This document shows, piece by piece, positions 9,401 through 21,000 of a DNA stretch of 64,000 nt. The notes below the pieces were generated by a model that was not told the DNA's origin, ran no database searches, and worked only from the letters and a program-made list of their open reading frames with translations. The stretch's first letter is position 1; each line of letters starts with the position of its first letter. The position numbers and the translations under genes are program-made. The stretch lies in the NCBI RefSeq assembly GCF_963675165.1, contig NC_087388.1, positions 6,047,651-6,111,650 on the forward strand. Direction: 5' to 3'. Origin of the DNA: Halichondria panicea. Its lineage: Eukaryota; Porifera; Demospongiae; Suberitida; Halichondriidae.

Positions 9401-11650
9401 ATATATAGATACTGACCCTATAGTACATAACTATTGTGCTGCACATGCACGTACAAGTGCATATCATTGTTATATGTACCCTGTACTCCCCCTATGCAAT
9501 GAGCCTTCTTCATTCCCAAAAAATGTGACATAATAATTATATATGACGTAGACATAAGACGGCAATCTTCTATTAAATATCCACTATCAGCGAAACCGAT
9601 CAATCCATAATAATCACAAAAGATTGCAGGAGTGTTTACGATATAGAGAAGATTGCCGTCTTATAAATACAACTGACACGAGCATGATTCTCGGTGTTAT
9701 CTTATGATAAGCCATTTTTGTAGTTATGTAAAAGTAATGATCTTTACCAAAAATGGACATTGATGCCTCAATATAATTACCGATTGATGCTAAAATTATT
9801 CAAAAATTATTCTGAGCATAATTTATCATGATCAGGCCCAATGTTGCGCGTAGTGATGTAGCCAAGATGTGAAGACATGTATAGCAACTACCGTATAAGG
9901 TGAAATTTTCGAGGGGCTTAATTTTCGTGGATTTCAGGGGTTAGCAATCCTACACGAAAATTAAGTCCACGAAAATTGTTCTTTAATTAGAATTATCTTC
10001 TATAACGTGCAAAGATTAAAGGCGTGGCTTCCGGTAAGCAGTCATTTCCATGAACATTGTGCAACGAAATGCTTTTAGAGGCCATGATAATGCATTCCAC
10101 GAAATATAAGTGCCTCAAAAACTTCGCGCTATACTGTATATATATAGTTGCTATGCCAATTTTTAAACAAAACAGTTAGTCGGCTATAATTTAATATAAT
10201 TATATATGAAAAGTATGGGCATGTAACACAATATGACATTTCCTTGTATAAATCATTGACTCACATGGCATGAAAATCTCAGTCTAACATATATAATTTT
10301 AATGTATACATAATTATAGTATATACAACAGTATCTTAGCAACTACCATGAAGTTGAATATTGCACACACCAAAGCAAATAAGTTTGGAGTGCTCCGTTT
10401 GCCATTGCTGATACTCACACCCTCAACACTCACACCCTCAACACTAGTACGATTAACAGGAAATACTAGAGCAACAATACACAGTTCATCATTGTCCTCA
10501 GCCATAGTGATACTAGTAGATAGTGAAATGGTACAGCGGTTGATGTTATTGTCATAAAAAATGACGCAGGATTTCTCACTAATCGCATGGATATTATACT
10601 GGTGAGAAATTCCAGAGATGCGTAGATTGATGGTAGTAGGTACAATAGTGGTACAGATCACCAGACCAGCGTATAAATAGGAGTTTTTATCGACCACTAT
10701 TTTTGTAGACAGCTCGTCTCGATTGAAGCAAAAGTCAACGATAAAACCAGTTTGTATACCAGTTTTAAGAAACTCGATATATATTTCCAGGTCATCATAT
10801 ATCACTAGAATAACTGGGCAATCACATGAGCTGGACACAATACCTTGAGATGGGGTAATTGAATATGTTAGACTGGACCCATCCAAATAATAACCTTCGT
10901 CAACGTGTTGTATTGGTCTAGTTACGCTCAGAGAGATCGATTTATCCACAGCAATACGGTCAACATCCAGTTCTTGACAATCTTTGACTGTGAAGACAAT
11001 GAGAGATCCGTGAGAAAACCGGATTTTTTCGAATACAGTGAAAGTTATCGAGTCATATGCATGCTTGATAAACGAGTTAACAAAGATTATATACCCCCCA
11101 GGCAGTTCGTATATGCTGTTTACAGTGATGCTTAGGTTTTTTTCTGATACAGGAAGGACAGTAGTCATGTCTGCTACAGCAATTGCAGGAAACACTAAAG
11201 AATCGTCAGAAACATTAGTTGGCGGAGTTGATGTTGTCCATGGAGATTCAGAAACAGTAGTGTATATGATGGGTGGAGGTGAAGTTGATGTATCAGAATG
11301 AGATAGCTCTAGTGTGAGAACAGGCAGTAAGACTGCTAAGACCACCACTGTTAGTACCACAATGACGACCAATAAGATTATTATCGTCAACAGCCACGAC
11401 CATTTGCAACGCCTTGAATGCTGAAGAAAAAAGTTGAATACATGTATACATTCAAGTTTAGGCTTACCATTGTCACCAGAGACTGATCGCCAGTGCTGGA
11501 TATTTCCCCATGATTGGATGTGTCAGCTTGGCTTGCGTAATCTGCATACATCAGTGCATGTTGTAAATAGAATTGGTCCCTCGGTGCATTAACTTACCTG
11601 TAGTGGGATCAAGCTGACTTCTCTGATCCATCTCACTGATGTTGGTCATT
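9400..11650. repeat. Segmental duplication, copy 1 (partner 58030-60000)
   Basis: From gaccctatagtacataa (9414) through the whole membrane exon and linker exons of unit A, the sequence matches 58045-60000 with a few indels. It shows that unit G (59990-58733) is a diverged copy of unit A. The non-coding part 9414-10313 is otherwise without genes. Confidence 0.85.
9889..10139. mobile_element. TACCGTATA-type MITE
   Basis: Starts TACCGTATAAGG and ends GCGCTATACTGTA, with inner inverted segments GAAATTTTCG and ACGAAATATAAG. Related copies lie at 16449-16646, 24660-24880 and 53963-54235, and part of one at 58380-58550. Confidence 0.65.
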
Positions 11651-11655
11651 TCCAT
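10314..11655 (-). CDS. Unit A two-TM receptor-like protein
   Basis: Three exons: 11655-11598 (MEMTNISEMDQRSQL..), 11541-11468 and 11420-10314. The phases join without a break to 412 residues. Residues 45-51 are basic (HSRRCKW), followed by TM1 at about 53-78, a Ser/Thr/Pro-rich stalk, an ectodomain with NDC-, CDCPVILVIYDD- and YLYAGLVIC-type motifs and paired cysteines, and a hydrophobic C-terminus (about 390-412) that would form TM2. The N-terminus should be cytosolic. The exons lie just downstream of a death domain exon (12081-11713). Whether that exon is spliced to this one is unresolved: its obvious donor is in phase 1, while the conserved acceptor before ATGGAA needs phase 2. Ligand and function are unknown. 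Confidence 0.75.
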
Positions 11656-11712
11656 TATGCTACCTTAATTAATAAAATAATTATGATCAAAATTATTGTT
11701 ATACAGGTACCA

Positions 11713-12081
11713 CTAACCATTTGTTGAACTCAGCCTGTACCCTTTAGATACTGTGTGTCCAGCATGTCCACTAAGACGTCTTTCGACCACCTTAGCGAGA
11801 TCATTGTGCCCAACACTAGAGCGTGAGAGAGCCTCAAACACGTCTGTCCAGTTTCTCTCACCACCTTTTAGCCACTCTGATAAACCCTCAAGATAGCAGT
11901 TATCAGGATCTTCATGAGATCTTATATTGATAGTTTCAATAGTAGTATTATTAACTTGCAGAGCTAACAACATCTGCTTCCATTTAGCTCTAGCTTGAAA
12001 TGTTGCTTCATAGACTCCACTAAGATCATTCAAAGTTATTAGATTTTGGAGTCCTTCACGATGGTTAGAGCGATTATGCAT
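11713..12081 (-). CDS. Unit A death domain exon
   Basis: Encodes a death domain: LSGVYEATFQARAKWKQMLL, TIETINI, DNCYLEGLSEWLKG, WTDVFEALSRSSVGHNDLAKVVERR. It ends AAATG|GTTAGT; unspliced, the frame stops at once (NG then TAG). Upstream it reads in frame from the CARD-B end (VDQANSAG) of the damaged CARD-B exon at 12600-12310. The exon could therefore belong to a CARD-DD, a DD-only or a DD-receptor transcript. The domain itself is complete. The start drawn here is the ATG at 12081. Confidence 0.65.
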   Translation of the reverse strand: MHNRSNHREGLQNLITLNDLSGVYEATFQARAKWKQMLLALQVNNTTIETINIRSHEDPDNCYLEGLSEWLKGGERNWTDVFEALSRSSVGHNDLAKVVERRLSGHAGHTVSKGYRLSSTNG

Positions 12082-12129
12082 ATACCTGCTGAGTTAGCTT
12101 GATCCACAGCTTCTAATTCCTTGTACTTA

Positions 12130-12299
12130 CACAGTAAAAACAGATTCGTTATAATAACATAAAACATCTCAAATAAAATGCATCATTTGAAATTTAATGT
12201 AGAAATGACAGAAATTTATGTCATTTCTACATTAAATTTCAAATGATGCATTTTATTTGAGATGTTTTATGTTATTATAACGAATCTGTTTTTACTGTG
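12130..12299. mobile_element. 170-bp near-perfect palindromic MITE (Tc1/mariner type)
   Basis: CACAGTAAAAACAG ... CTGTTTTTACTGTG, with almost the whole element forming one long palindrome. It is flanked by TA on both sides (12128-12129 and 12300-12301). The intact paralogues at 22600 and 39900 read cttatctgtaag across this point, which gives the empty site and confirms a TA duplication. The TA target is typical of Tc1/mariner elements. Confidence 0.9.
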
Positions 12300-12301
12300 T
12301 A

Positions 12302-12600
12302 TCTGTAAGCACTACAATTAAGGAGGAGGTCATCATGTCGCTCATTCCTTTCCCTAAGTATTGCAATGAATTTATCATAAATTCCCGGAAAACTTTTGAC
12401 TTTTGCCTGCAATTCTAGTACTAGTATCCTGGGTTTTGCCGTGTTTGTTTTGTCCAGCTGATTGATTTCCTGATTCGTTTCGTATGGTTTTGGAACAAAA
12501 CTCCAAGGTTTCCTCCTGGATCTGAAGCAAAGTCAGCAACTAGCTGCTCGTTGCAACTCACCAATACATCGTAACCAATATTTGTTGTCATTATATTGCA
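12302..12600 (-). pseudogene. Unit A CARD-B exon, decayed
   Basis: Starts MTTNIGYDVLVSCNEQLVAD like the intact exon at 22897, but a run of indels near 12480-12420 shifts the frame (VLFQNHTKRI...), and the MITE at 12130 separates the last codons. The C-terminal part (12415-12310) still resembles the CARD-B helices in another frame. Confidence 0.8.
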
Positions 12601-12659
12601 CCTCTCACAGACCTGCCATGCAAGTGTAGCATTCTTGTAATAATGTTGTCTCAATAATA

Positions 12660-13620
12660 TAAATACCTTAATTTAATACTTGCATGCAGTCTTTGCCAGA
12701 TTGATATAGAGATTCTAATGGAGTAGCTAAATTAATGAAGTAAGTTGCAGCTAGCATTGTCAGTACATGCATGCAGTCATGAGATTGAGTGTGAGAGCTT
12801 ATTCACTGCTACACCTGCACTGCACATGCATGTTGCATAAAGGCTCCATGTGGAATGCACAATTCAATAAAAAGTTAGGACATGTCTCACAGTCTCACTA
12901 ATACTCTAATACTCCTAGCTAGCTGACAACGTCCAATTAGATTGTTCGATTCTTGAAACTCTTCTGTACACACTCTTTTAAGCTTTGAATAGAGACGTCA
13001 GTTGAGGTGGGGTCCAAGTTCACTCTGACTGAATTTCTTTGTCAAATTATTATTATGATATATACAGACACCGCGAAGTGCTTTTCAAGACCTGAAAACG
13101 ATTGATGTGTGCATGACTGTGCAGATAACTTGCTACAGCAGATGCCACACCTGCATGGGATGATTAGATCATTAGCTGAATACTCCCCCAGAGCCACTAT
13201 AATATTATTCACAGGACCACCATGCTACAATAAAGGACGTGACAATGTCAACTTGTCTAAATCAGTATCCCTACAATGCCAACAGTATTTTTAGCATGCA
13301 GGGAGTTATACACAATGTACGTGTGTAAATATACATAGAGGTACTCACACATTTCTGTACTAGTCGAGTTACATGGTCATGCAAGGCAGAGACAGTTTTG
13401 GCATTTCTTTCCTTGATGCTTTTACTTATTTGGTTTGTCTTCTTGACCAGTCGAGATTTGCCAACATCTCCTCCTTTTGTTGCTAGCAGTGAGGTTGAGA
13501 TGGAGCATGTGGGGGCGGGTAGTGTGTGGGCGTGGAGTGGGTTATGAGATGGAACAGTGACCGTACTGGCTGCTGAAGTGGTATGAAGTTGTAAAAACAT
13601 TATTAATTCTTTTGAAAATG
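12660..13620. repeat. Repeated CARD-B/CARD-A intergenic block, copy 2
   Basis: Carries the same ordered segments as 22898-23957 and 50550-51784, including 12935-13060 (attgttcgattcttgaaact, then tttgaatagagacgtcagtt), ccacaccTGCATGGGATGATT and the GGGGGCGGGTAGTGTGTGGG segment at 13510-13530. A minus-strand frame (13500-13390) reads GGDVGKSRLVKKTNQ and then KSIKERNAKTVSALHDHV; other copies differ in frame. The CARD-A exon expected to the right is absent. Confidence 0.6.
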
Positions 13621-13866
13621 TACTTTTGAGAGCCTACTCTTTCACCTGTCAACTCGTCTTTTGACAAATACTTCCTAATGCATATTCTTAGTAAAAACAG
13701 AGAAAAATCTGAAAACGCTAATATAGCTACCCGTCTATATTATAATTATATTAACCAGAGATCTAAAATTATTCTCTCATTTAATTTTTGCCGCACAAAA
13801 CTATTCCTATGAATGATTTGAGCTGCTTTAGTGTCGCTGAAAATGGTGTTGACGTCTCTCGTGTCA

Positions 13867-14189
13867 TAGCCTCGATTCCAGGCCGATTAAAATACGTATT
13901 TTAATCGGCCTGGTCTCGAGGTTACTTCTGTCTTAAAACTAGTGTTCAAGCTTTCTAGACCAACGCAATAGACGGCATAAGCCACAAATTCACAGAACTC
14001 AGTCATACAGATAAAGTATTATGGAACATATTATTCTAGTAAACAGACTAATTTCCGATAAAATTTACTAAGGTTTTACGTTCGTAGTGTGATTACCCAT
14101 AATTATTCTGGGTAATTTGAAGCGCATGCGCACTATCACCCCTGCAATAGGTACCAGGCCGTATTTTAATCGGCCTTGAATCGAGGCTA
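13867..14189. mobile_element. MULE-like MITE, 323 bp, 9-bp target duplication
   Basis: Termini TAGCCTCGATTCCAGGCCG and the inverted CGGCCTTGAATCGAGGCTA, flanked on both sides by CTCGTGTCA (13858-13866 and 14190-14198). An inner palindrome at 13867-13925 repeats the terminus. 9-bp target duplications are typical of Mutator-like elements. Members of the same family are at 19764-20770 and 33783-33833. Confidence 0.9.
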
Positions 14190-14198
14190 CTCGTGTCA

Positions 14199-14948
14199 CT
14201 GCAGCTATGTGCAGGAAGGCTAACTATACCTGCTGCATAATTTCTCGGGGTGTGTAAAAACGAAGAGCTAGTTGTTACACACTGCCTTTCCCTGTATGGA
14301 TGTTTTTGCGGAGACTAAGCTTAGATAGTAAAAAAAGTTGAAACTGCCTTCAACATGCAACATAAGAAAAATCTGGAAATTGCCTCCGACATGCCACACT
14401 AGAATTATTACACTGAAGCTGTCACAGTGGCAGCCTCTTCAATACTAACTTTGTATCTCGCAGTCTTGCATTGGAATGAAACTCTATATGGGTCTGTTTT
14501 TTCGTGCATGGGCTTCCTTCCACCCACGCGTATTTGGCTGTTGGCGCTAATCTAGGATGCAGCTTTGCGAAATTGTACAGCACTGATGATAAAGTCAGCA
14601 TGTGTGGAATTTGTCTGCGTGACATTCGCCTTGGTCATGTTATTTTTCAGTCACACCTGAAGTTACCAACAATGGGTATACTAGCTGTTCAAGAGTTGAT
14701 CTATGACTATAAACAAAAAGTATACATGTGTACGTGCAAAGTTTCATGTTCATGCTGGGAGGGCTTCGTAGGGGGTTTATTGGGTTTGTCAAATAAAATT
14801 GCCCAGAGGAGAGTCCTTTAGAATAATGGAGTAATGAGTATAGTTGCCGGGGTACTAAATAGGAAGAAAATTTAAGCATGCATGATGGGACAAGCCTTAT
14901 TTCTGACTGACATGCAAGTACATGCGTAGGTATATAGGTATTTGCGAT
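14199..14948. other. Intergenic, no supported gene
   Basis: Two overlapping opposite open frames at 14422-14625 (minus) and 14504-14821 (plus) show no family signature. The minus frame has a KYAWVEGSPC stretch that I cannot place; it could be a decayed gene fragment. Confidence 0.4.
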
Positions 14949-14954
14949 TTTATT
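14949..14954 (-). terminator. Polyadenylation signal for the CARD-B receptor
   Basis: AATAAA on the minus strand (TTTATT on plus), about 105 bp past the stop at 15057. Confidence 0.5.
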
Positions 14955-15056
14955 CTTGCGAAGTACGTAAGATAGTGATGCTCGCATAATTATATTATTG
15001 ACTTGATACATCGGTAATTATTATTTTCAACAATACAGAATACACAGTACACTGGA

Positions 15057-18000
15057 CTAATAAAAAAAAATAGTATAACTAATATATAAAATTAACAAAG
15101 TAAAAACTATAATAAAACATAAATATAACATTATGTATAGACACAATTTGAGTGGATTCGAGTTACAAAACTTATGATGTGACTGTCGGCTGTAACAGAT
15201 TCGAACTGATCTGTTGGTTTTCAGTTTCTTGCAATAATTGTAAAAGATTGGCAGTAAAAGCCACACAAGAAAGAGCATAATTATCATTAGCCACGCAACA
15301 AGTAAATTTATTGATGAGAAGGTTGAATAGGAATACTGGAGTTCTGCTTTCCTTACAACATCACTAGCATTTCGTTTGGAAACAACTCCTACGATACACA
15401 ATTCTGGTGTGTTCACAAAACTGTTAAAGTTGTGATTGCACTCTGTTGTAGCTGTGGATGTTATTGAGCAAAAACTTGTGAAGGAGCTAGTTGAGTTTTC
15501 CTCCTTCCAACCATTGATACGATAAGTTATGTTTTCCATGACATGTGAGTTGGCTTCAAAATGGACACCAACAAAATAATAGCCCTTTCCTGCAAGCATG
15601 ATACTGATCGAGAAATTACTATTTTTGATGCAGTACTCCATATAGGTGAACGTCCAAAATCCATTGTGCAAAAAGGATTCATATTCGTCAACATTGTCAA
15701 AAACCACCAAAACTACTGGACATTCTGAGCTGTTATAGTCAGCAGATACTTGAATTTCTAGCCTCAAAAAGGTGTTATATTGTGTGTAGAGCTCATAAAT
15801 TGGGGTATTTTCTTCTGGAGTGAGAACCCCTTCCTCGTATATTGTGGTATTTTCTTTTCTGATATCATCACAATTGCTGATGTTGAAGTAAATCGGAATA
15901 ATCTGAGTATTAGTGATCTCGTTAATTGTTAGTTGCGTTACATTCGGTCCGACTCGAGCTATAGGTAGTACTGACTGCTGGATCAGTTGAGTGATATGTA
16001 CTGAACCATGATTGGGTTTTGGGCTTAATAATATCGTGGAGAACAATGCAGAAGCAGAAGATAATGCAAAGAGAGTAATAATAAAAAAGAATAACAATAA
16101 GTTAAATGTTCTCTTTAGGCTTCCATAAGTAGTCAGAGTACAGCATCGACAAAATACCTATAAAGGTCCAATGAAAAAGGGATGAACATTAATGAGTTTT
16201 ATGTCTCAATGCAATAGCTTATACGTTACCCTGGATGTCCAAACATCACTGTGGTTGTTAGCAAAGTCGAGGCATCTGGCCATTATGGTATCCCGCTGCA
16301 TGTGCAGATAATAGAGATATCATGCACCATGCAGCATTTAGGTAATCGAACAGCTAAACAAGTACAGTTTAGATCATGCACACAGTGCAATTTGATTGAT
16401 CACAACAAAGTGTCAAAGGTTCATTAAGAAAAATACCATGAACTCACTATACTGTATATAGCGCGAAATTTTTGCTGTTTTCTTGGGTTAGCAATCCTAC
16501 ACGAAAATTGTTACTAAAACGTAAAGGCATGGCCTGTGAATGTTTCCGGTATAAGCAGTCAACCCCCATGAAATATTTATTCCAAAATGCGTTTAGAGGC
16601 CAATCCATGAAATTCAAGTGTCTGGAAAATGTTGCACTATACGGTAATTAAACTGTGGGAGAACCATAACCGCATTAACTATGGTAACTACTTCATGCTG
16701 CATCTAATTCTTACCTTATGTTTTTGTTTTGAATCAGTAATTATAAGGTCAACCTCAGAGTTTGAATCATTGGGTTGTGTGCGGAGTTCCTTTATGATTT
16801 CTGAACCTCGTGACAAGGTAGTAGATTGCCGCTGGAGAGAAGTCTTTGCAGGAGAACGAACATGTGGAGAACAAGAAACCACATCATTGTATGTGGGAGG
16901 ATCTTTTTCAGGAATTGTAGACAGTTGAGGATTTTTAATATACTCTGATTCAGAAGCTGTTGTCTCATCAATTGGAGTACATCGTTGACTCGGCTCTGAA
17001 GTATCATGTCGAAGATTTCTTGATTGTATGGTATAGCCATACCTTTCAGCCCGACTTTGATCTGTGCATGTGTGCACGAATAATTATATTATACACATGC
17101 ATGCAGTGCATGCATTCGTAAAATATAGTGCATGCACTCACTGCATGTGAGTATGTATATATGCAAGAGTATATCTATATACCTTTGATTATGTGAACCT
17201 ACATGATAAGCTGGCACTGACTGCTGATGAGAGAGCATCCACTGTAGATGCACTAGTCATTGAATTCAAACCGTCCTCCTGAGTACTTGTGGTGTCATCT
17301 GTGAGCAAAATATACATATTACATGCATGCATGAATACATATGCGGTCAAACCTGCACTGGGAGACATTGGCAATGCATCTGCGTTAATGCATATGGGTT
17401 TGTCTGACTCATAAACACTCATGTTTGCAAATATTTCATCGCACTCGACCAGCACTCTCAAAACGTTTCGATGTTGCTTTTGATGTGCAATGTCAAAAGC
17501 AGTTAATCCAACGTTATTTCTAGCGTTGACATCACTGAGCTCAAGAAGATATTCGGCAGCTCCTTCGTTGTTGAATCGAGCAGCTGTGTGCAGAGGTGTG
17601 TCTCCATCTTCATTCACAACTGAGACATTATGATGGTGTGTTTCGACCAATTGGGTGACTAAGAGTCCCCATTTTGACCAATCCCAGCGACAGGCAAGAT
17701 GGAGAAGGGTCATTCCATCACTGTCCCTGATTGAACTGACATCAAGTGTTGAATCAAGCCCTATCAGTGAGGCTAAGGCAGAAGTCGGGTCACCACCATC
17801 TTGGCCAAACGCTTTTAGCAGCTTCTTTGTTGAATCACCTTCTGCCTGTAAAGTTTAAGCGCTAGAATACATATACATTGTTTAGAAGTACAGCTAGCTG
17901 CATTAGAATATAAAACAAGGTACTTATGTACCACTTCAGTATGTACAAGTCTAGTGAATATAGTTATTACCTTCAATATTACTTGTTGACCAATTTTGAC

Positions 18001-21000
18001 CTCAATGAATGCATTTTCTTTCAGGTGCTGCATTTGTTCAGGACTCAACTGGCTGTAAACATGCCTAAAATAAGCTGGAACTCTAAACACCAGCTCTGTA
18101 CAGCCTTCTTGAACATGCTTCAAATTCAGAACTTGGTGTGGTAGTAGTTGTCCCCAGCAATTCACAAAAACTAACTTCAATTTTTGAATTTGATCGAAGG
18201 TGATTGCATCAAAGTCAACATCGATCTTACATGTTATCTCCACTGATTCAATGTGAGACGGTTGAGGGCCAAAGTCATCAACAAATAGAAAACATCGTCG
18301 ATTAATATATTGCTGAAAGAAATGCTCATATCTCACTAAAGATGGATCATTTTTATTCGAGAAAAGAAATTCTTCTCGTATTGCGGAAATGAGTGAATAA
18401 TTGAACCAAGAGCAGAAATTATTCTGTAAGTAGTCAGACAATTCGCTAAAACTGGTAACATCACGGATCAGAATCTCTTCAGAAGGTTTGCGATAAATTT
18501 TGTTGAAATACGATCCTTGTGGTGTTAAAAGTGCCTGGACGTACTGCTTCACTTTAGTAATGTCATATTGTTTTTCCAGATTCGTAATCGTGTTTGTGAG
18601 TAAGCTACAAAACTTCGAATGAATGTTTTGTGTTTCATTATGTAGGGCTGTCTTGAACGTACTATAAGAGATTTCTGTGGATGATACTCTGTTTTCACTA
18701 CAAGGAGTGTCACGAGTGAATCTTTTAATTTGAGGTGGCTTGGAGCTTAAACACTTATCCCTGCCAGTGACATGACCCAAGATGGTACACTTTCCACAGC
18801 CGCATTGGAAGTTAAAAAATGTCCGATCTGTATTAGAATCAGAAGCCGTGAGTGATTCGATTCCAGATGAGCTTGTACTGACAGATCTCGGTGTTAATTC
18901 TCCACCTGCTTGATCTTCGTAGTCCACTGTGGCAGAATGCATCTTGTCATATTAAGCGAATGGAGGCACATGCAATAAAATCTCACTATAATTGTAAGTG
19001 GTACCAAGGGCGTATAAAGAGAAGAGAGCATGCAACTACAATCTATCATATTATAAATGGACGGAGGCGTATGTCTAAAATAGACAAAATTTATTGTATG
19101 TGCACTTTATACTCTTCGTCTATTCCCTAGTGGGCGGTTGGCTAAATACCTGCTGACTCATCAATAATATGACGCATGTATACACAGTATACATTACGAG
19201 TTGCATGCGCCCTCTCTCTTCTTATGTATAGGCCCTTGATGATTAATTTATAGTTGCACTTACTGGTTGCAACAATCCTCTGTGGTTCTACTGGAACTTC
19301 AGTTTCTGCATGCAATTGCAATACAAAACTCATACACAATTTATAGCGTAAACTGTAGCTATAATACTGCATATGAATTACACCATGAGTTCAGTACGCA
19401 ACTCCAATAGTATATGGAATGCCAAATAGGTCTAAAATACATCCCACTCATTCGGATGTCCCACATGCTACATCAATCTTTACCCGCGGCCATGCCCAAC
19501 TAAGAACAGTTTTATATACAGTATTATCAAATAGGATTGAGGAGAGGGTAGCCGATAGATGTCAAGTAGCCGATAGATGTCAAGTAGTGTATACGTGGGT
19601 AGTAGTGTGGGACACCCAAATGAGTGGGATGTGTTTTTGGCGTTCCATACAATAGACTGTACACAAAAGGTATTCAGTCTGCCTAAGACCCCCATTATTT
19701 GCAAGACAAGACAACATACCACAAATATTTCATAAGGATGACATCATAAAACAGTGTTTCATATAGCCTTGATTCCAGGCCGCAAAGAGAAAGGCAGCCT
19801 GGTATACCTATGCGCATGCGCGAAATAGTTGACAGCAATTTCATCATAATTATACAAATTCTAAAAAAAACGGACAAAGTTACAAAAAGGAAGAATACGT
19901 ATGACAATGTGACCACAATGGCAGCTTTCAGAGACACTTAATCAAAGTAGAATAATTATGCTGCAGCAGTGTTGCTTCTTTTAGCTCTGTTTATCAAAGA
20001 GAGAGTTCAAGAAGGCCTCCCAAACAGCTAGAGCTGCCAGCTGGGAAGAGTGGTGCATGGGCTCTTTAATACATCAGTAGATCTTGAGTGAATAACTTCC
20101 TGAGTGTCAAGCACGTTAAAGCTTATTAAAAGCTTTCAGGAATGATCATTAGCTTCTTTATCTTCAGCAATGACTATCTTGTCGAACATAAAGGCAAGCA
20201 GAAGACTTGCCTGGTCCATATTACCACAGCCTCATCAGGGGACCCACAGGAACACATCATGCCTTTCCTATAACATCTGTAGACTTACAGCGTAGGGTGT
20301 CGTTAAGTAGAGACTTGGCTTAATACAATAAAGGGGGTAAGAACTCAGTCGTCTCTTTGCACAATACTTCTAAATAAGTTCTATGTAACGGACTGTAACT
20401 TCAGAATACAAACAGTATACGGTTTATTTTACTGACAGTATCCACAAATACACGGACTACCCCGGCCCTTTTTGGGGTAATGTACGCGCATGCGCCAGTG
20501 GCGTAGCTAGGATTTTGGGAAGGGCAGGGCTCAAATCCGTTGAGCAGGGCCAGAGCAGGCGCTGAATAGCAGCAGTAAGCATGCGCAGTAGATGGCCCTG
20601 CCTACATTTACATTTCCATTGAATGACATCATTCTAGTAACTACGCATTTGGAGTTGATGAAGCACAAAAGGGGGGGGCTCTAGCCCCGTCAGCCCCCCT
20701 CTGCCTATGCCACTGTGTGCCTACTAGGTATAACAGGCCGCCTTTTTCTTCGTGGCTGGAATCGAGGCTATGTTTCATAATGATACCCCGAAAACTCTAC
20801 CAGATTGTAGTGAAGGGTGATTTTTTTCTAAATTTCCAAAGCTCATAACACTGAACTCGAACTTGTTTCTAGGAGATGAATTAGGAATGTGTTGACTCAG
20901 CAAGTTTAAGATTAGTGTGAGCAAAAAGTCAAAGTTAAGCTCTTTCTGAATAGTCTTTGTGGTTGGTGGAACTCATGGCTAGCTGCATATCTCCAGATGT

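Noticed and set aside
10348..11301. Plus-strand frames opposite the receptor exons (also at 28527, 46235, 59430)
   Set aside because: They are shadows of the minus-strand ectodomain, and repeat wherever this exon is repeated.
12130..12299. Palindrome considered as a transcription terminator or hairpin RNA gene
   Set aside because: The TA duplication and the empty sites in paralogues show that it is an inserted MITE.
14422..14821. Two overlapping opposite frames of 67 and 105 codons
   Set aside because: No family signature, no splice sites in conserved places and no paralogue in the window.
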